Shown here piece after piece: positions 1 through 7,299 of a stretch of 64,000 bases of DNA. The DNA comes from Streptomyces typhae. GTDB lineage: Bacteria; Actinomycetota; Actinomycetes; Streptomycetales; Streptomycetaceae. The notes below the pieces were generated by a model. The model had not been told where the DNA came from, did not search any database, and saw nothing but the letters and a program-made list of their open reading frames with translations. A program made the position numbers and the translations under genes. The DNA is taken from positions 248,001-312,000 of the forward strand of contig NZ_WPNZ01000009.1 of NCBI RefSeq assembly GCF_009755605.1, written 5' to 3'. Each line of letters starts with the position of its first letter. The stretch's first letter is position 1.

Positions 1-2
1 GC

Positions 3-62
3 CCCGCCGTCCTGGTCGGCGCCCCCGCCTGGCAGGCCTTCGTGACCCACCTGGCCGGGTAG
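3..62 (+). CDS. DUF397 domain protein, C-terminal end only
   Basis: Only the last 19 residues and the TAG stop lie in the window. They read PAVLVGAPAWQAFVTHLAG, which fits the end of DUF397 domains, where a Trp-x-x-Phe segment closes the fold. DUF397 proteins are small partners of XRE/DUF5753 regulators in Streptomyces. A complete member of the family lies near 36.5 kb. The partner of this one, if any, would be outside the window to the left. Confidence 0.5.
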   Translation, partial: PAVLVGAPAWQAFVTHLAG

Positions 63-72
63 CAGCTGCGCC

Positions 73-777
73 CTACTTGGTGGTGTGCGTGGGGTACACC
101 TCGACGTCGGTGTAGGCACCCTTGATGGCCCCCGCGCCCGCGGGCCAGTCGAGGGTCACGCTGTGGGTCTCGTTCGGGGGCGTCACGATGAGGTTCGTGG
201 GGGACGCGAGGCTCTCGCCGGAGTCGTCGATGGTGTAGGCCAGGTTGAAGACGGCGGCGTCACCCGGCTTCAGGGTGGTGACGCGGGGCTGGGCGGGGCC
301 GCGCTGGATAGGGCTGGAGGTGTTGTCGGCGTCCTTGATGTCGACGCCCGCGAAGCCCGTCGCCGAGCAGGTGGTCGAACCCCGGTTGACCATGGTGACG
401 TCGATACGGCCGGCTTCCTGGTCCGGGGCGGCGTCGACGGCGTCGATGGCAAGGTCGGCCGTCTTGCAGAAGGTGACCTTGTTGCCGGTTGCCGCTGTCC
501 CGGCGGGGGTGTCGCTGCCGGAGCCGGACGTGGAGCTGCCGGTGTCCGAGGGGCCGGTGCCCGAGCCGCCCTGCGGCTTCGAGCCGCTGTCGGAGGAGTC
601 CGAGGAGTCCGAGGAGTCCGAAGAACCCGACGAGGAGGATGACGAGGACGAGGAGGACGACGAGCCCTTGGAGGACGACTTCTTCCCAGAGCCGTCGCCG
701 TCGCCGCCGCAAGCGGTGAGAGAGAGGGTGGCGGCGAGGCTGAGGGCGGCGAAAGCGGAGACGCGGGTGTACTTCAC
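73..777 (-). CDS. DUF4232 lipoprotein with a long Ser/Asp linker
   Basis: The product is about 234 residues. It begins at a GTG giving VKYTRVSAFAALSLAATLSLTAC, so it has a basic n-region, a hydrophobic core and an LTAC lipobox, and should be lipidated and held outside the membrane. A linker of about 70 residues rich in Ser, Gly and Asp follows. It contains a run of about a dozen Ser and four Asp-Ser-Ser units. The C-terminal 130 residues match DUF4232, with two cysteines (FCKTAD and TTCSATG) placed as in that family. Function is unknown; the family is common on actinobacterial surfaces. The longer upstream open frame is a shadow of the neighbouring gene. It is transcribed away from the RiPP-like island and is probably not part of it. 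Confidence 0.8.
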   Translation of the reverse strand: MKYTRVSAFAALSLAATLSLTACGGDGDGSGKKSSSKGSSSSSSSSSSSSGSSDSSDSSDSSDSGSKPQGGSGTGPSDTGSSTSGSGSDTPAGTAATGNKVTFCKTADLAIDAVDAAPDQEAGRIDVTMVNRGSTTCSATGFAGVDIKDADNTSSPIQRGPAQPRVTTLKPGDAAVFNLAYTIDDSGESLASPTNLIVTPPNETHSVTLDWPAGAGAIKGAYTDVEVYPTHTTK

Positions 778-884
778 GGTGATACCCCCAAGGAGTGACG
801 CGGTGCGTGCTGTCGGAGATATTTGTATCCCGCACTGAGTTACAGGCCGTCTCCCGCGACGTCTTCGTTCGGTCACAGACACGT

Positions 885-900
885 TCGACGCCGTACCCGG
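885..900. repeat. Left copy of a 16-bp direct repeat bounding the RiPP-like island
   Basis: TCGACGCCGTACCCGG occurs here and again at 5364-5379, in the same orientation. CTGTCC follows directly here and after a 5-base gap at the other copy. The two copies lie just outside the island's first and last genes. See the findings for how weak or strong this is. Confidence 0.5.
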
Positions 901-1020
901 CTGTCCGAGGGGCTCCGGCTTGATGCGTCCACCTGTCCGGTCGGGCCGGAACACGCGTCGCCCGTCGCCGAGTTGGGTACGGTCCGACCGGCGGACCGGG
1001 TCCGGCTGCGGAGGCGAATC

Positions 1021-2475
1021 GTGAAGAGTACGCAGGCGGGGTTCGCGGCGTTCGAGGGCAGAGCGGGTCAGGCCGCCTGGACCTTGCTGCGCAACCAGGG
1101 GCACGACGGCGGGTGGGGCCTCACCCTGACCTCCGTTTCTTCGATCGTGAACACCAGCGAGGTCCTGCACGTGCTGCGGGCAGCCGGCATCGCAGGCCAG
1201 CCGGTGCGCCGGGGTCTCGACTTCCTCACCGGCGCCATCCCGGAGCACTCGCGGCCCCGACCCAAAGGCGGTCGTGGTGAGCACACCAGGTTCATCGCTT
1301 TCGGGCTGTCCGGGCTGCTGTCCCACCCTCGCTTCCTTCATCACAGCGGTGTCGCAGAGGCTGCGGCCTGGTGTGTCGGCTGGCTGGAGGACCATCAGGT
1401 CGACCATGGCTGGCCCGAGGTCCTCGGGCTGGACGACACCTCACTGCACCAGACCGCCCTGGTGGTGCACCGGCTCGCCGAGCTGCGAGGTGTTCTCCAC
1501 GACCTGGGCCCCGGTCTCCGCCTGCCAGGCGGGGTGGGGACCACTGATCTGCTGGAGCGCGTCGGACCGCTGATCGACCATGGAGCACGCGGCTTGCTCT
1601 ACCACCGGCGCCGCAGCGGTGCCTGGGGATGGCGCACCTATGTCGACACGGACCCGAGCCCGAGCAAGACCGCGCTGTGCCTGCTCGCGCTGTCGGCCGT
1701 CCGCGCCGGAACGGGGCCTGACGGCGGGCCCGCGTACCGGGACGACCCCCAGGAGACGGGCGGAGTGCACGGATCGGCGCAGCACAAGCGGCTGTCCGAC
1801 GTCGTCGCCGAGGCCGGGCAGTGGCTTCTTCACAACCACCACCGGTGGGAGACGTTCGTCGAGGACGACAAGGACGTCCAGGGCACAGCCTGGGAACACA
1901 TGGCGTACGCGCTCTGCGCCCAGGCCGCCGTCCGGGCCGGTGCGGGTCCGCGTGATCCCCGGCTCGCCACAGCATGGAAGCTGATGAACGGCTTGTGGGA
2001 CACGGAGGCCGGCTTGTGGAACGAGCCGGGTGCCTCGGGCAAGCGGGCCACCATCCGGGCTGCGTACTACACGGTCTCAGCCTACGAGGAGGCGGTGCAG
2101 CGTCTGGCCCGGATGAGCCTCGCCGACAGCGCCTGTGCCGACGCGGGTGAGGCTTCGGCCGAGACGGTCATCACGCGCATCGCATTCGGGCGTGGCCGGA
2201 CCGTCCTCGTCGACGCACGCGACAGCGAGGGAAGCGTGGCGTGTGAGTTGTCGGACCGCTTGTTCGACGTGGTGAAGGCTGTGCACGGTGCGCCCGAAGG
2301 CAGGCTGACGACCGAGCGGATCGCCGCGGCGCTCTTCGTCGCTCCCTCGTCGGTGCCCAAGTACGTCCAGCGCATCAACCAGGCCGTCTCCGCTGCCTTT
2401 GGCGGCGCCCCGGCCCGGCTGCTGGTCGCCTGCACGGTGGACGGGGTTGGCGGGTACCGCCTGGCGGGACGGTAG
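1021..2475 (+). CDS. Terpenoid-cyclase-like alpha/alpha-barrel protein with C-terminal winged helix
   Basis: The product is 484 residues. GTG was chosen as start because GGAGG sits 6 nt upstream at 1010-1014. Residues 1 to about 370 form repeats like those of the prenyltransferase/squalene-cyclase fold. Gly/Trp turns recur (GHDGGWG, DHGWPEVLGLDDTSLHQTA, SGAWGWRTYVDTD, VQGTAWEHMAYAL) between Ala/Leu-rich helices. The catalytic DxDTA-type acid motif is not evident. The last 85 residues look like an OmpR/SARP-type winged helix: LTTERIAAALFVAPSSVPKYVQ, a predicted wing and a terminal GGYRL. I infer a DNA-binding regulator with a cyclase-like sensor or scaffold rather than an enzyme. It is the first gene of the island, and the phased repeats at 3066-3120 are a plausible target. 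I know no characterised homologue. Confidence 0.65.
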   Translation: MKSTQAGFAAFEGRAGQAAWTLLRNQGHDGGWGLTLTSVSSIVNTSEVLHVLRAAGIAGQPVRRGLDFLTGAIPEHSRPRPKGGRGEHTRFIAFGLSGLLSHPRFLHHSGVAEAAAWCVGWLEDHQVDHGWPEVLGLDDTSLHQTALVVHRLAELRGVLHDLGPGLRLPGGVGTTDLLERVGPLIDHGARGLLYHRRRSGAWGWRTYVDTDPSPSKTALCLLALSAVRAGTGPDGGPAYRDDPQETGGVHGSAQHKRLSDVVAEAGQWLLHNHHRWETFVEDDKDVQGTAWEHMAYALCAQAAVRAGAGPRDPRLATAWKLMNGLWDTEAGLWNEPGASGKRATIRAAYYTVSAYEEAVQRLARMSLADSACADAGEASAETVITRIAFGRGRTVLVDARDSEGSVACELSDRLFDVVKAVHGAPEGRLTTERIAAALFVAPSSVPKYVQRINQAVSAAFGGAPARLLVACTVDGVGGYRLAGR

Positions 2476-2483
2476 GCCGCCGC

Positions 2484-3014
2484 CTACGATGCGGCCCGCT
2501 CCCCGGCCACCGGATAGTTCGACAGGGCGAACCGGGCCAGAGAACGGACCTGGTCGAACGTCTTGAGGGTGTCGAGGTCCTCCGGACCGAACCAAGCGGC
2601 TCCGTGCACCTCTTCAAGCTGTGCCCGCACGGACTGCTCCCGGGCACCCGGTTGCCGCTGGACGTAGAAGAACTGCACCAGCGCCGGGGTGGCGAAACCC
2701 TCCCGCTCGATGTCGACGTAGAACGGCACCGGCTCGGGCGTGGCATTGGCGTCGGCGGGGTGGATCTCCGGCTGGCTCGAGACGGCCTCCACCAGCAGGC
2801 CGGTCTCCTCCTTGAACTCACGCACCGCCGTGGCGGCGAAGGACTCGCCCGGCTCGATATGGCCACCCGGCGGTACCCACCTGTCGAAGCGGTTGTGGTG
2901 CACGAGCAGCACCCTGCCGCGCTCTACGAGGTAGCCGGAGCAGATGAGGACGAAGCCGGTGTCCCGGGACGTCCGGCCGTCTTGGATCAGAATCGAGCGA
3001 GGCACGCTCGCCAC
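2484..3014 (-). CDS. NUDIX hydrolase
   Basis: The product is about 176 residues from a GTG start (VASVPRSILIQ); other starts nearby are possible. The NUDIX box is complete at residues 51-73: G-x5-E-x7-REFKEETGL, containing the REUxEExGU core that binds Mg2+. Such proteins hydrolyse nucleoside diphosphates linked to another moiety; the substrate cannot be read from sequence. The stop lies 8 bp from the stop of the cyclase-like gene, so the two converge. The start faces the radical SAM gene across a 203-bp divergent region that holds the phased repeats. It may be co-regulated with the RiPP genes, or simply be a neighbour. Confidence 0.85.
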   Translation of the reverse strand: MASVPRSILIQDGRTSRDTGFVLICSGYLVERGRVLLVHHNRFDRWVPPGGHIEPGESFAATAVREFKEETGLLVEAVSSQPEIHPADANATPEPVPFYVDIEREGFATPALVQFFYVQRQPGAREQSVRAQLEEVHGAAWFGPEDLDTLKTFDQVRSLARFALSNYPVAGERAAS

Positions 3015-3065
3015 GATAGCCCACCGCACCACGCCCGAACTGTGATGCGAATATCGCGACTTGGG

Positions 3066-3120
3066 GATGTCATCGTGTCGCCGATGACATGTCATCGCTC
3101 ATGACAAGGCGATGTCATCG
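3066..3120. promoter_or_regulatory. Three phased ATGTCATCG repeats with an embedded 16-bp palindrome
   Basis: ATGTCATCG occurs at 3067-3075, 3089-3097 and 3112-3120. The spacing is 22 and 23 bp, two helical turns. The middle copy is half of the perfect palindrome CGATGACATGTCATCG at 3082-3097. The cluster lies between the divergent NUDIX and radical SAM genes, about 100 bp upstream of the latter. This is the layout expected for a regulator binding one DNA face. The winged-helix protein encoded at 1021-2475 is the obvious candidate (inference). Confidence 0.65.
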
Positions 3121-3217
3121 GGTGCACGTCACGGAGGGGCGGAGGGTGGTCGCATCCTGGTCCGCAGCTCTCCCGCTCGCAGCCGGGATGTCTCTGTCCG
3201 CTGAGGAGAGGACTCCG

Positions 3218-4372
3218 ATGCGCTCTCACCCGTCCCCGTGGCGTACCCGGTACCGGCAGCGCTTCGCGGCACCGCAGACCGTGGTGGTCCAGCCCACGAC
3301 GTGGTGCAACCTGGACTGCCGATACTGCTATCTGCCGTTGCGCAAGCTGAAGCACCAGATGCCGGTGGAGGTGGCCGAGACCCTGGCTCAGGCGCTGGCC
3401 CGGCTCGACGGCAGCGGCGGCGATGCGATCGGCCTCGTCTGGCACGGCGGGGAACCGCTCGCTGTCGGCCCGCAGAAGTTCGAGTGCCTGCTCGCGCCCT
3501 TCGAGGGCCTGCGCCGCACGGGCCGGGTCCACCACTACGTACAGACCAACGCGACGCTCCTCACCGGGAGGTGGTGCGAGCTCCTGACTGCGTACGGCGT
3601 CCGCGTCGGAGTGAGCATCGACGGACCTGCGGCCTTGAACGCGGAGCGCGTCGACCTCCGCGGCAAGCCCGCCTTCGACCGGATCATGCGTGGCATCGCA
3701 CACCTGTGTGAGCACGGCGTCCCCTTCTCCGTCATCTCGGTGGTCGGCACCCTGGGCATCACGATGCCCGAGGAGCTGCTGGACTTCCTGTCCTCCCTGG
3801 GATGCCATTCGGTGGGCTTCAACATCGAGGAGATCGAAGGGGTCAACACCGGCAGACAGCCGCCCACCGCGGTCCAGGCCGAGGAGTTCTGGCGCCGCAC
3901 TCTCACCTGGTCCCGCGAACATCCCGACGCGCCGGCGGTTCGGGAGGTGGTACGCCTCGCCGAGTACCTCCACCTGATCCGTTCCGGCCGCAGAGCCGAG
4001 TGGGAACGACGGCGCCTCGACCCCATCCCCACGGTCTCCTGGAAGGGCGACGTGGTCCTGCTCTCTCCCGAACTGGCGGACGCGAAGGCACCCGAGCACG
4101 CCGACTTCGTCGCCGGGAACATCCTCGAACAGTCCCTGGCCGAGATCCTCCGTGAGGCACACCGTCTGGGCTACGTACGCGACTTCCTCACCGGCCTGGA
4201 CCGCTGCCAGGCCGGTTGTCAGTTCTTCGACTTCTGCCGCGGAGCCCAGGCCGCGAACCGCTATTTCGAGAACGGCAGCCTTCGGTCCACCGAGACCAAC
4301 TACTGCCGGGTCTCCCGGCAGGCCCTGGTCAAGGCCCTTTCCGCGCTCGCAACGAAGGAGTCAGCCGCATGA
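3218..4372 (+). CDS. Radical SAM/SPASM peptide maturase, cyclophane-forming type
   Basis: The product is 384 residues. The ATG at 3218 is preceded by a strong GAGGAGAGGA Shine-Dalgarno at 3203-3212. The radical SAM cluster motif CNLDCRYC (CX3CX2C) is at residues 30-37, and WHGGEPL further on is the usual Gly-rich segment. A C-terminal SPASM-like Cys set (RCQAGCQFFDFC ... NYC) probably binds auxiliary Fe-S clusters. Enzymes of this type join an aromatic ring carbon to the beta-carbon of the residue two positions later, giving three-residue cyclophanes. Its TGA overlaps the ATG of the precursor gene, so the two are translationally coupled. From memory the pair resembles the AmcB/AmcA (actinobacterial multiple cyclophane) family; this was not checked. 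Confidence 0.85.
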   Translation: MRSHPSPWRTRYRQRFAAPQTVVVQPTTWCNLDCRYCYLPLRKLKHQMPVEVAETLAQALARLDGSGGDAIGLVWHGGEPLAVGPQKFECLLAPFEGLRRTGRVHHYVQTNATLLTGRWCELLTAYGVRVGVSIDGPAALNAERVDLRGKPAFDRIMRGIAHLCEHGVPFSVISVVGTLGITMPEELLDFLSSLGCHSVGFNIEEIEGVNTGRQPPTAVQAEEFWRRTLTWSREHPDAPAVREVVRLAEYLHLIRSGRRAEWERRRLDPIPTVSWKGDVVLLSPELADAKAPEHADFVAGNILEQSLAEILREAHRLGYVRDFLTGLDRCQAGCQFFDFCRGAQAANRYFENGSLRSTETNYCRVSRQALVKALSALATKESAA

Positions 4373-4656
4373 CCGCCCTGGACCGCCTCGCCACATCCGA
4401 CACCCCCGTCGTGATGGAGTTGATGGCCACGTACGACGCCCCGGTCCCGATGCTCGTTGGAACGCTGTGGGACAACCAGCCCACATGGGACAACTGGGCG
4501 AAGACCCCAGCCCCCTTCGACAACCGTCCGACCTGGGACAACTGGAACAAGAAGGAGCCGCCCGGTGCTGTCGGCAACCCACCGGACGCCGACAGCACCC
4601 GGCGTCCGAGTCACCGTGCGCCCGGCGCCCGGGGCACCGCGCTGAAAGGCTGTTGA
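4369..4656 (+). CDS. RiPP precursor peptide with two tandem WDN-rich core repeats
   Basis: The product is 95 residues, overlapping the radical SAM gene by 4 bp and the next gene by 1 bp (TGATG). Residues 34-49 (WDNQPTWDNWAKTPAP) and 50-65 (FDNRPTWDNWNKKEPP) form two 16-residue repeats. They contain WDN, WDN, WAK, then FDN, WDN, WNK. Each triplet starts with Trp or Phe and ends in Asn or Lys, the pattern of three-residue cyclophane sites, so up to six rings are possible (inference). Residues 1-33 would be the leader. Residues 66-95 are a Pro/Arg/Gly-rich tail ending in Lys-Gly-Cys. No Cys/Ser/Thr-rich lanthipeptide core is present. The repeats make this the most likely substrate of the upstream enzyme; modification is not provable from sequence. 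Confidence 0.85.
   Translation: MTALDRLATSDTPVVMELMATYDAPVPMLVGTLWDNQPTWDNWAKTPAPFDNRPTWDNWNKKEPPGAVGNPPDADSTRRPSHRAPGARGTALKGC
4468..4563 (+). repeat. Tandem 48-bp repeat encoding the duplicated peptide core
   Basis: Two 48-bp units (4468-4515 and 4516-4563) encode the two 16-residue cores. Ten of 16 residues are identical, including the central PTWDNW block. The first position changes Trp to Phe and the end changes AKTPAP to NKKEPP, while each triplet pattern is kept. This suggests duplication followed by selection on the ring sites. Confidence 0.8.
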
Positions 4657-5342
4657 TGGACACCCGCACGATCCGCCGTACGAGCGTCACCCTCCCCGCC
4701 CTGAACGCGTCGGGCTTCCACCTCTCCCACGTCACCTCGCTCGACGGTGGCCGGGGGCGGCTGGCGGAGTTCCAGTACGGCGACGCCGATCTGCGGGACC
4801 TCGATCTGGTCGACGCCCACCTCCTCGACGGGCGGATCACCGGTCTGAAGGCCCGGCGCACTCGCCTGGAGAAGCTTCGCGTCGACTCCGTGGAGTTCAT
4901 CGGGTGCGATCTGCCCTCGCTGTGGTGGAGCGACAGCAAGATCTCACGGGCCGCTTTCCGCGATTGCCGGTTCATGGGCGCCACCCTCGAAGACATCACG
5001 CTCGACAACGTGCTGTTCGAGGACTGCAAGTTCGACTACAGCAGCCTCGCCCGGGTCCGGGCCACCGGTCCCGTGATCTTCTCCGGATGCTCGCTCCGCG
5101 AGACCACCTTCATCGCCGCCGACCTGGGAGCCGTCCTCATCGACGACTGCGATCTGCGGTTGACCGAGTTCGAGGGCGGGCAGTGCCGCGGCCTGGACCT
5201 GCGAGGCAACGACCTCTCCGGGCTCCGCGGCCTCGCCTCGCTCAAGCAGGTCGTCATCGGCCGGTCGCAGACGCTCCAGCTGGCCGAGGCCCTGACTGCC
5301 GAGCTGGACGTCACCTTCGGTGAGGACCGCGACGGGGAGTAG
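4656..5342 (+). CDS. Pentapeptide-repeat protein, possible immunity factor
   Basis: The product is 228 residues; its ATG overlaps the stop of the precursor gene, so it belongs to the same operon. Residues from about 45 to 195 follow the A(D/N)LXX spacing of pentapeptide-repeat quadrilateral beta-helices, e.g. ADLRDLDLVDAHL, IGCDL, FRDCRFMGATL, FEDCKF, FSGCSLRETTF, CDLRLTEF, LDLRGNDLSGL. Some family members mimic DNA and protect gyrase (MfpA, McbG, AlbG, the last two next to gyrase-poison gene clusters), while many have no known role. Position last in a RiPP operon suggests self-protection or scaffolding (inference). The C-terminal 30 residues (LKQVVIGRSQTLQLAEAL) cap the helix, as in other members. 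Confidence 0.8.
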   Translation: MDTRTIRRTSVTLPALNASGFHLSHVTSLDGGRGRLAEFQYGDADLRDLDLVDAHLLDGRITGLKARRTRLEKLRVDSVEFIGCDLPSLWWSDSKISRAAFRDCRFMGATLEDITLDNVLFEDCKFDYSSLARVRATGPVIFSGCSLRETTFIAADLGAVLIDDCDLRLTEFEGGQCRGLDLRGNDLSGLRGLASLKQVVIGRSQTLQLAEALTAELDVTFGEDRDGE

Positions 5343-5363
5343 CCCTCCGTCCCCCTCCACGGC

Positions 5364-5379
5364 TCGACGCCGTACCCGG
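5364..5379. repeat. Right copy of the 16-bp direct repeat
   Basis: Same TCGACGCCGTACCCGG as at 885-900. It ends 1 bp before the stop codon of the convergent response-regulator gene (complement of 5381-5383). This copy marks the right edge of the RiPP-like island. Confidence 0.5.
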
Positions 5380-5380
5380 A

Positions 5381-6025
5381 CTACCTGTCCAGGTAGGCCA
5401 GAACAGCCAGCACCCGCCGGTTCGCCGACTCCGAAGGGGGCAGCCCCAGCTTCATGAAGATGTTGCCGACGTGCTTGGCCACCGCCTTCTCGGTGATGAA
5501 CAAGGACTCCGCTGTGCCCGCGTTGGACAAGCCCTGGGCCAGGCATTCGAGTACTTCGCGCTCGCGCGGGGTCAGGGAGGCGAGGGGCTCGTCGCGGGAC
5601 TTGCCGGTGACGAGTTTGGACACCACCTCGGGGTCCATTGCCGTGCCGCCGGCCGCCACGCGCTCGATCGTCGCGATGAACTCCGCGCCGTCGGACACGC
5701 GTTCCTTCAGGACGTAGCCGATGCCTTCGGACCCTGTGGCCAGCAACTCGTGGGCGTACAGCGGTTCCACGTACTGGGACAGCAGGAGTACCGGGAGTCC
5801 GGGCACCCGCGTGCGGGCGAAGACCGCGGCGCGCAGGCCCTCGTCGCTGAACGTGGGCGGGAGACGGACGTCCACCACGGCGACGTCGGGGCGCAGGGAC
5901 AGGAGCGCTTCGAGGAGGAGAGGGCCGGTGTCGACGGCCGCCAGGACCTCGTGGCCGAAGGCTTCGAGGAGGCGGGTGACCCCGTCCCTCAGGAGGAAGT
6001 GGTCTTCGGCGAGGACAACACGCAC
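5381..6025 (-). CDS. NarL/LuxR-type response regulator
   Basis: The product is 214 residues from a GTG (VRVVLAEDHFLLRDGV) with GGAG just upstream. The N-terminal receiver keeps the acidic pocket (AEDH), the phospho-acceptor Asp in VAVVDVRLPP and the Lys in YVLKERV. The C-terminal LuxR helix-turn-helix is clear (LTPREREVLECLAQGLSNAGTA ... KAVAKHVGNIFMKL). It controls transcription when phosphorylated by the histidine kinase whose gene ends inside it. The 37-bp overlap implies tight co-translation. The signal and targets are unknown. Its end abuts the right direct repeat of the RiPP island. Confidence 0.9.
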   Translation of the reverse strand: MRVVLAEDHFLLRDGVTRLLEAFGHEVLAAVDTGPLLLEALLSLRPDVAVVDVRLPPTFSDEGLRAAVFARTRVPGLPVLLLSQYVEPLYAHELLATGSEGIGYVLKERVSDGAEFIATIERVAAGGTAMDPEVVSKLVTGKSRDEPLASLTPREREVLECLAQGLSNAGTAESLFITEKAVAKHVGNIFMKLGLPPSESANRRVLAVLAYLDR

Positions 6026-7299
6026 GGCAGCTCCAGGGTCATCAGGGTCGGACCGCCCGGCGGGCTGTTCACGGCGAGGACGCCGTCGAAGTGGGCGAGG
6101 CGCCGCTCGACACCGCGCAGACCGGTACCGGTACCGGCGCGGACGTCCGCGCCGCCCTGCCCGTCGTCGGTGACCGACACCCGCAGCGAGCCCCTCTCGT
6201 ACCGCAGGTCGATCCAGCAGCGCTCGGCCCCGGAGTGCTTCGCCGCGTTGGTGAGGAGTTCGGAGACGGCGAAGTACACGGCGGACTCGACGGGCGGTTC
6301 GGGGCGGGCCGGGAGGTCGACGACGACCTCGGTGCGCAGCGGGCTGATCATCGCCAGGGAGCGTACGGCATCGGCGAGACCGCGGTCCGCGAGGATCGGC
6401 GGGTGGATGCCCTTCACCAGGTCGCGCAGCTCCTTGAGGGCGGCGGTGGAGGACTGCCGGGCCTCGACGAGCAGGTCGCGGACCGCCTCGGGGTCGGTCG
6501 CGAGCAGATGCTCGGCGGCGTTCAGGGTCATGCCCATCGCCACCAGGCGGGCCTGCGCGCCGTCGTGCAGGTCGCGCTCGATGCGGCGGATCTCCGACAT
6601 CTGGGTGTCCACGGCGTCCGAGCGGGTCGTCCTGAGGTGCTCTACGCGGGCCGCGAGGAGCTCGGACTCGCTCGGGGCGAGGACGAGCCGGAGGTAGCGG
6701 GCGTGCAGGCGCAGGGTACGCCGGGGCGCCCAGAAGACAGCGAGAAGCAGGCACAGTACGCCCAGCGCACCTGCCAGGAACGCCGTGTCCGGGTCGCCGA
6801 CCGGGACGAACAGGAACCAGACGCTGTCCCACTCACGAGGCAGCTCCGTACCGATCGACGCGGTCCACAGGCCCCACACGCCGGTCAGGCCCAGCAGCAC
6901 AGGACCGGCGGCGATCGCGCCGCCCGCGAACCAGTCGATGTGCACCCAGCGCCAGTCGCGGTGCACCTGGTTGCCCTTGTCGAGGAGCTGGGACCGCAGG
7001 GCCTTGCCCCGGGCCCTGCCGGTCGCGGGCAGCTCCGCGTACACGGCGGGGACCTCGACGCCCGACCACCGGGCGGCCAGCTCGCGCTGCCGGTCGGCCA
7101 GGGCCCGCACCCTGCGCTCCGTACCCGGAAGCAGCTTCACGCCGAGCGGGCCGCGCAGCACGGAGGACACCATGACGCACCACAGCGACACGAAGAACGC
7201 GCGGTGGGCGAGACCCCACAGGGTCAGGGTGCGCCGGAAAGCGGTCGGGCCGCTCACGGGCGGCGGGGCGGCCCCCTCGGCCTGTCGTGTGGTGTTCAT
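5989..7299 (-). CDS. Sensor histidine kinase, HisKA_3 (NarX/DegS-like) family
   Basis: The product is 436 residues from ATG (MNTTRQAEGAAPPP). The N-terminal half has hydrophobic stretches (AFFVSLWCVMVSSVL, GGAIAAGPVLLGLTGVWGLW, AFLAGALGVLCLLLAVFW) that place a sensor in the membrane with little outside. The dimerisation/phospho-acceptor segment RRIERDLHDGAQARLVAMGM carries the HDGAQ histidine of the HisKA_3 family. The ATPase domain has the N box (SELLTNAAKHSGA) and G-box (DDGQGGADVRAGTGTGLRG). It should phosphorylate the overlapping NarL-type regulator. Upstream open frame in the same phase lacks family similarity and was left out. Confidence 0.9.
   Translation of the reverse strand: MNTTRQAEGAAPPPVSGPTAFRRTLTLWGLAHRAFFVSLWCVMVSSVLRGPLGVKLLPGTERRVRALADRQRELAARWSGVEVPAVYAELPATGRARGKALRSQLLDKGNQVHRDWRWVHIDWFAGGAIAAGPVLLGLTGVWGLWTASIGTELPREWDSVWFLFVPVGDPDTAFLAGALGVLCLLLAVFWAPRRTLRLHARYLRLVLAPSESELLAARVEHLRTTRSDAVDTQMSEIRRIERDLHDGAQARLVAMGMTLNAAEHLLATDPEAVRDLLVEARQSSTAALKELRDLVKGIHPPILADRGLADAVRSLAMISPLRTEVVVDLPARPEPPVESAVYFAVSELLTNAAKHSGAERCWIDLRYERGSLRVSVTDDGQGGADVRAGTGTGLRGVERRLAHFDGVLAVNSPPGGPTLMTLELPCVLSSPKTTSS

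Noticed and set aside
73..1407. A 444-residue leftward protein extending through the lipoprotein gene into the cyclase-like gene
   Set aside because: The signal peptide with lipobox begins at 777; the upstream extension is antisense to a gene with better support.
1021..2475. Calling the cyclase-like protein a terpene or squalene cyclase
   Set aside because: No clear DxDTA or DDxxD motif; a winged helix at the end and a RiPP setting fit a regulatory or scaffold role better.
885..5379. Calling the island an integrative element
   Set aside because: No integrase, relaxase or transposase gene in it; only the short direct repeats support mobility.
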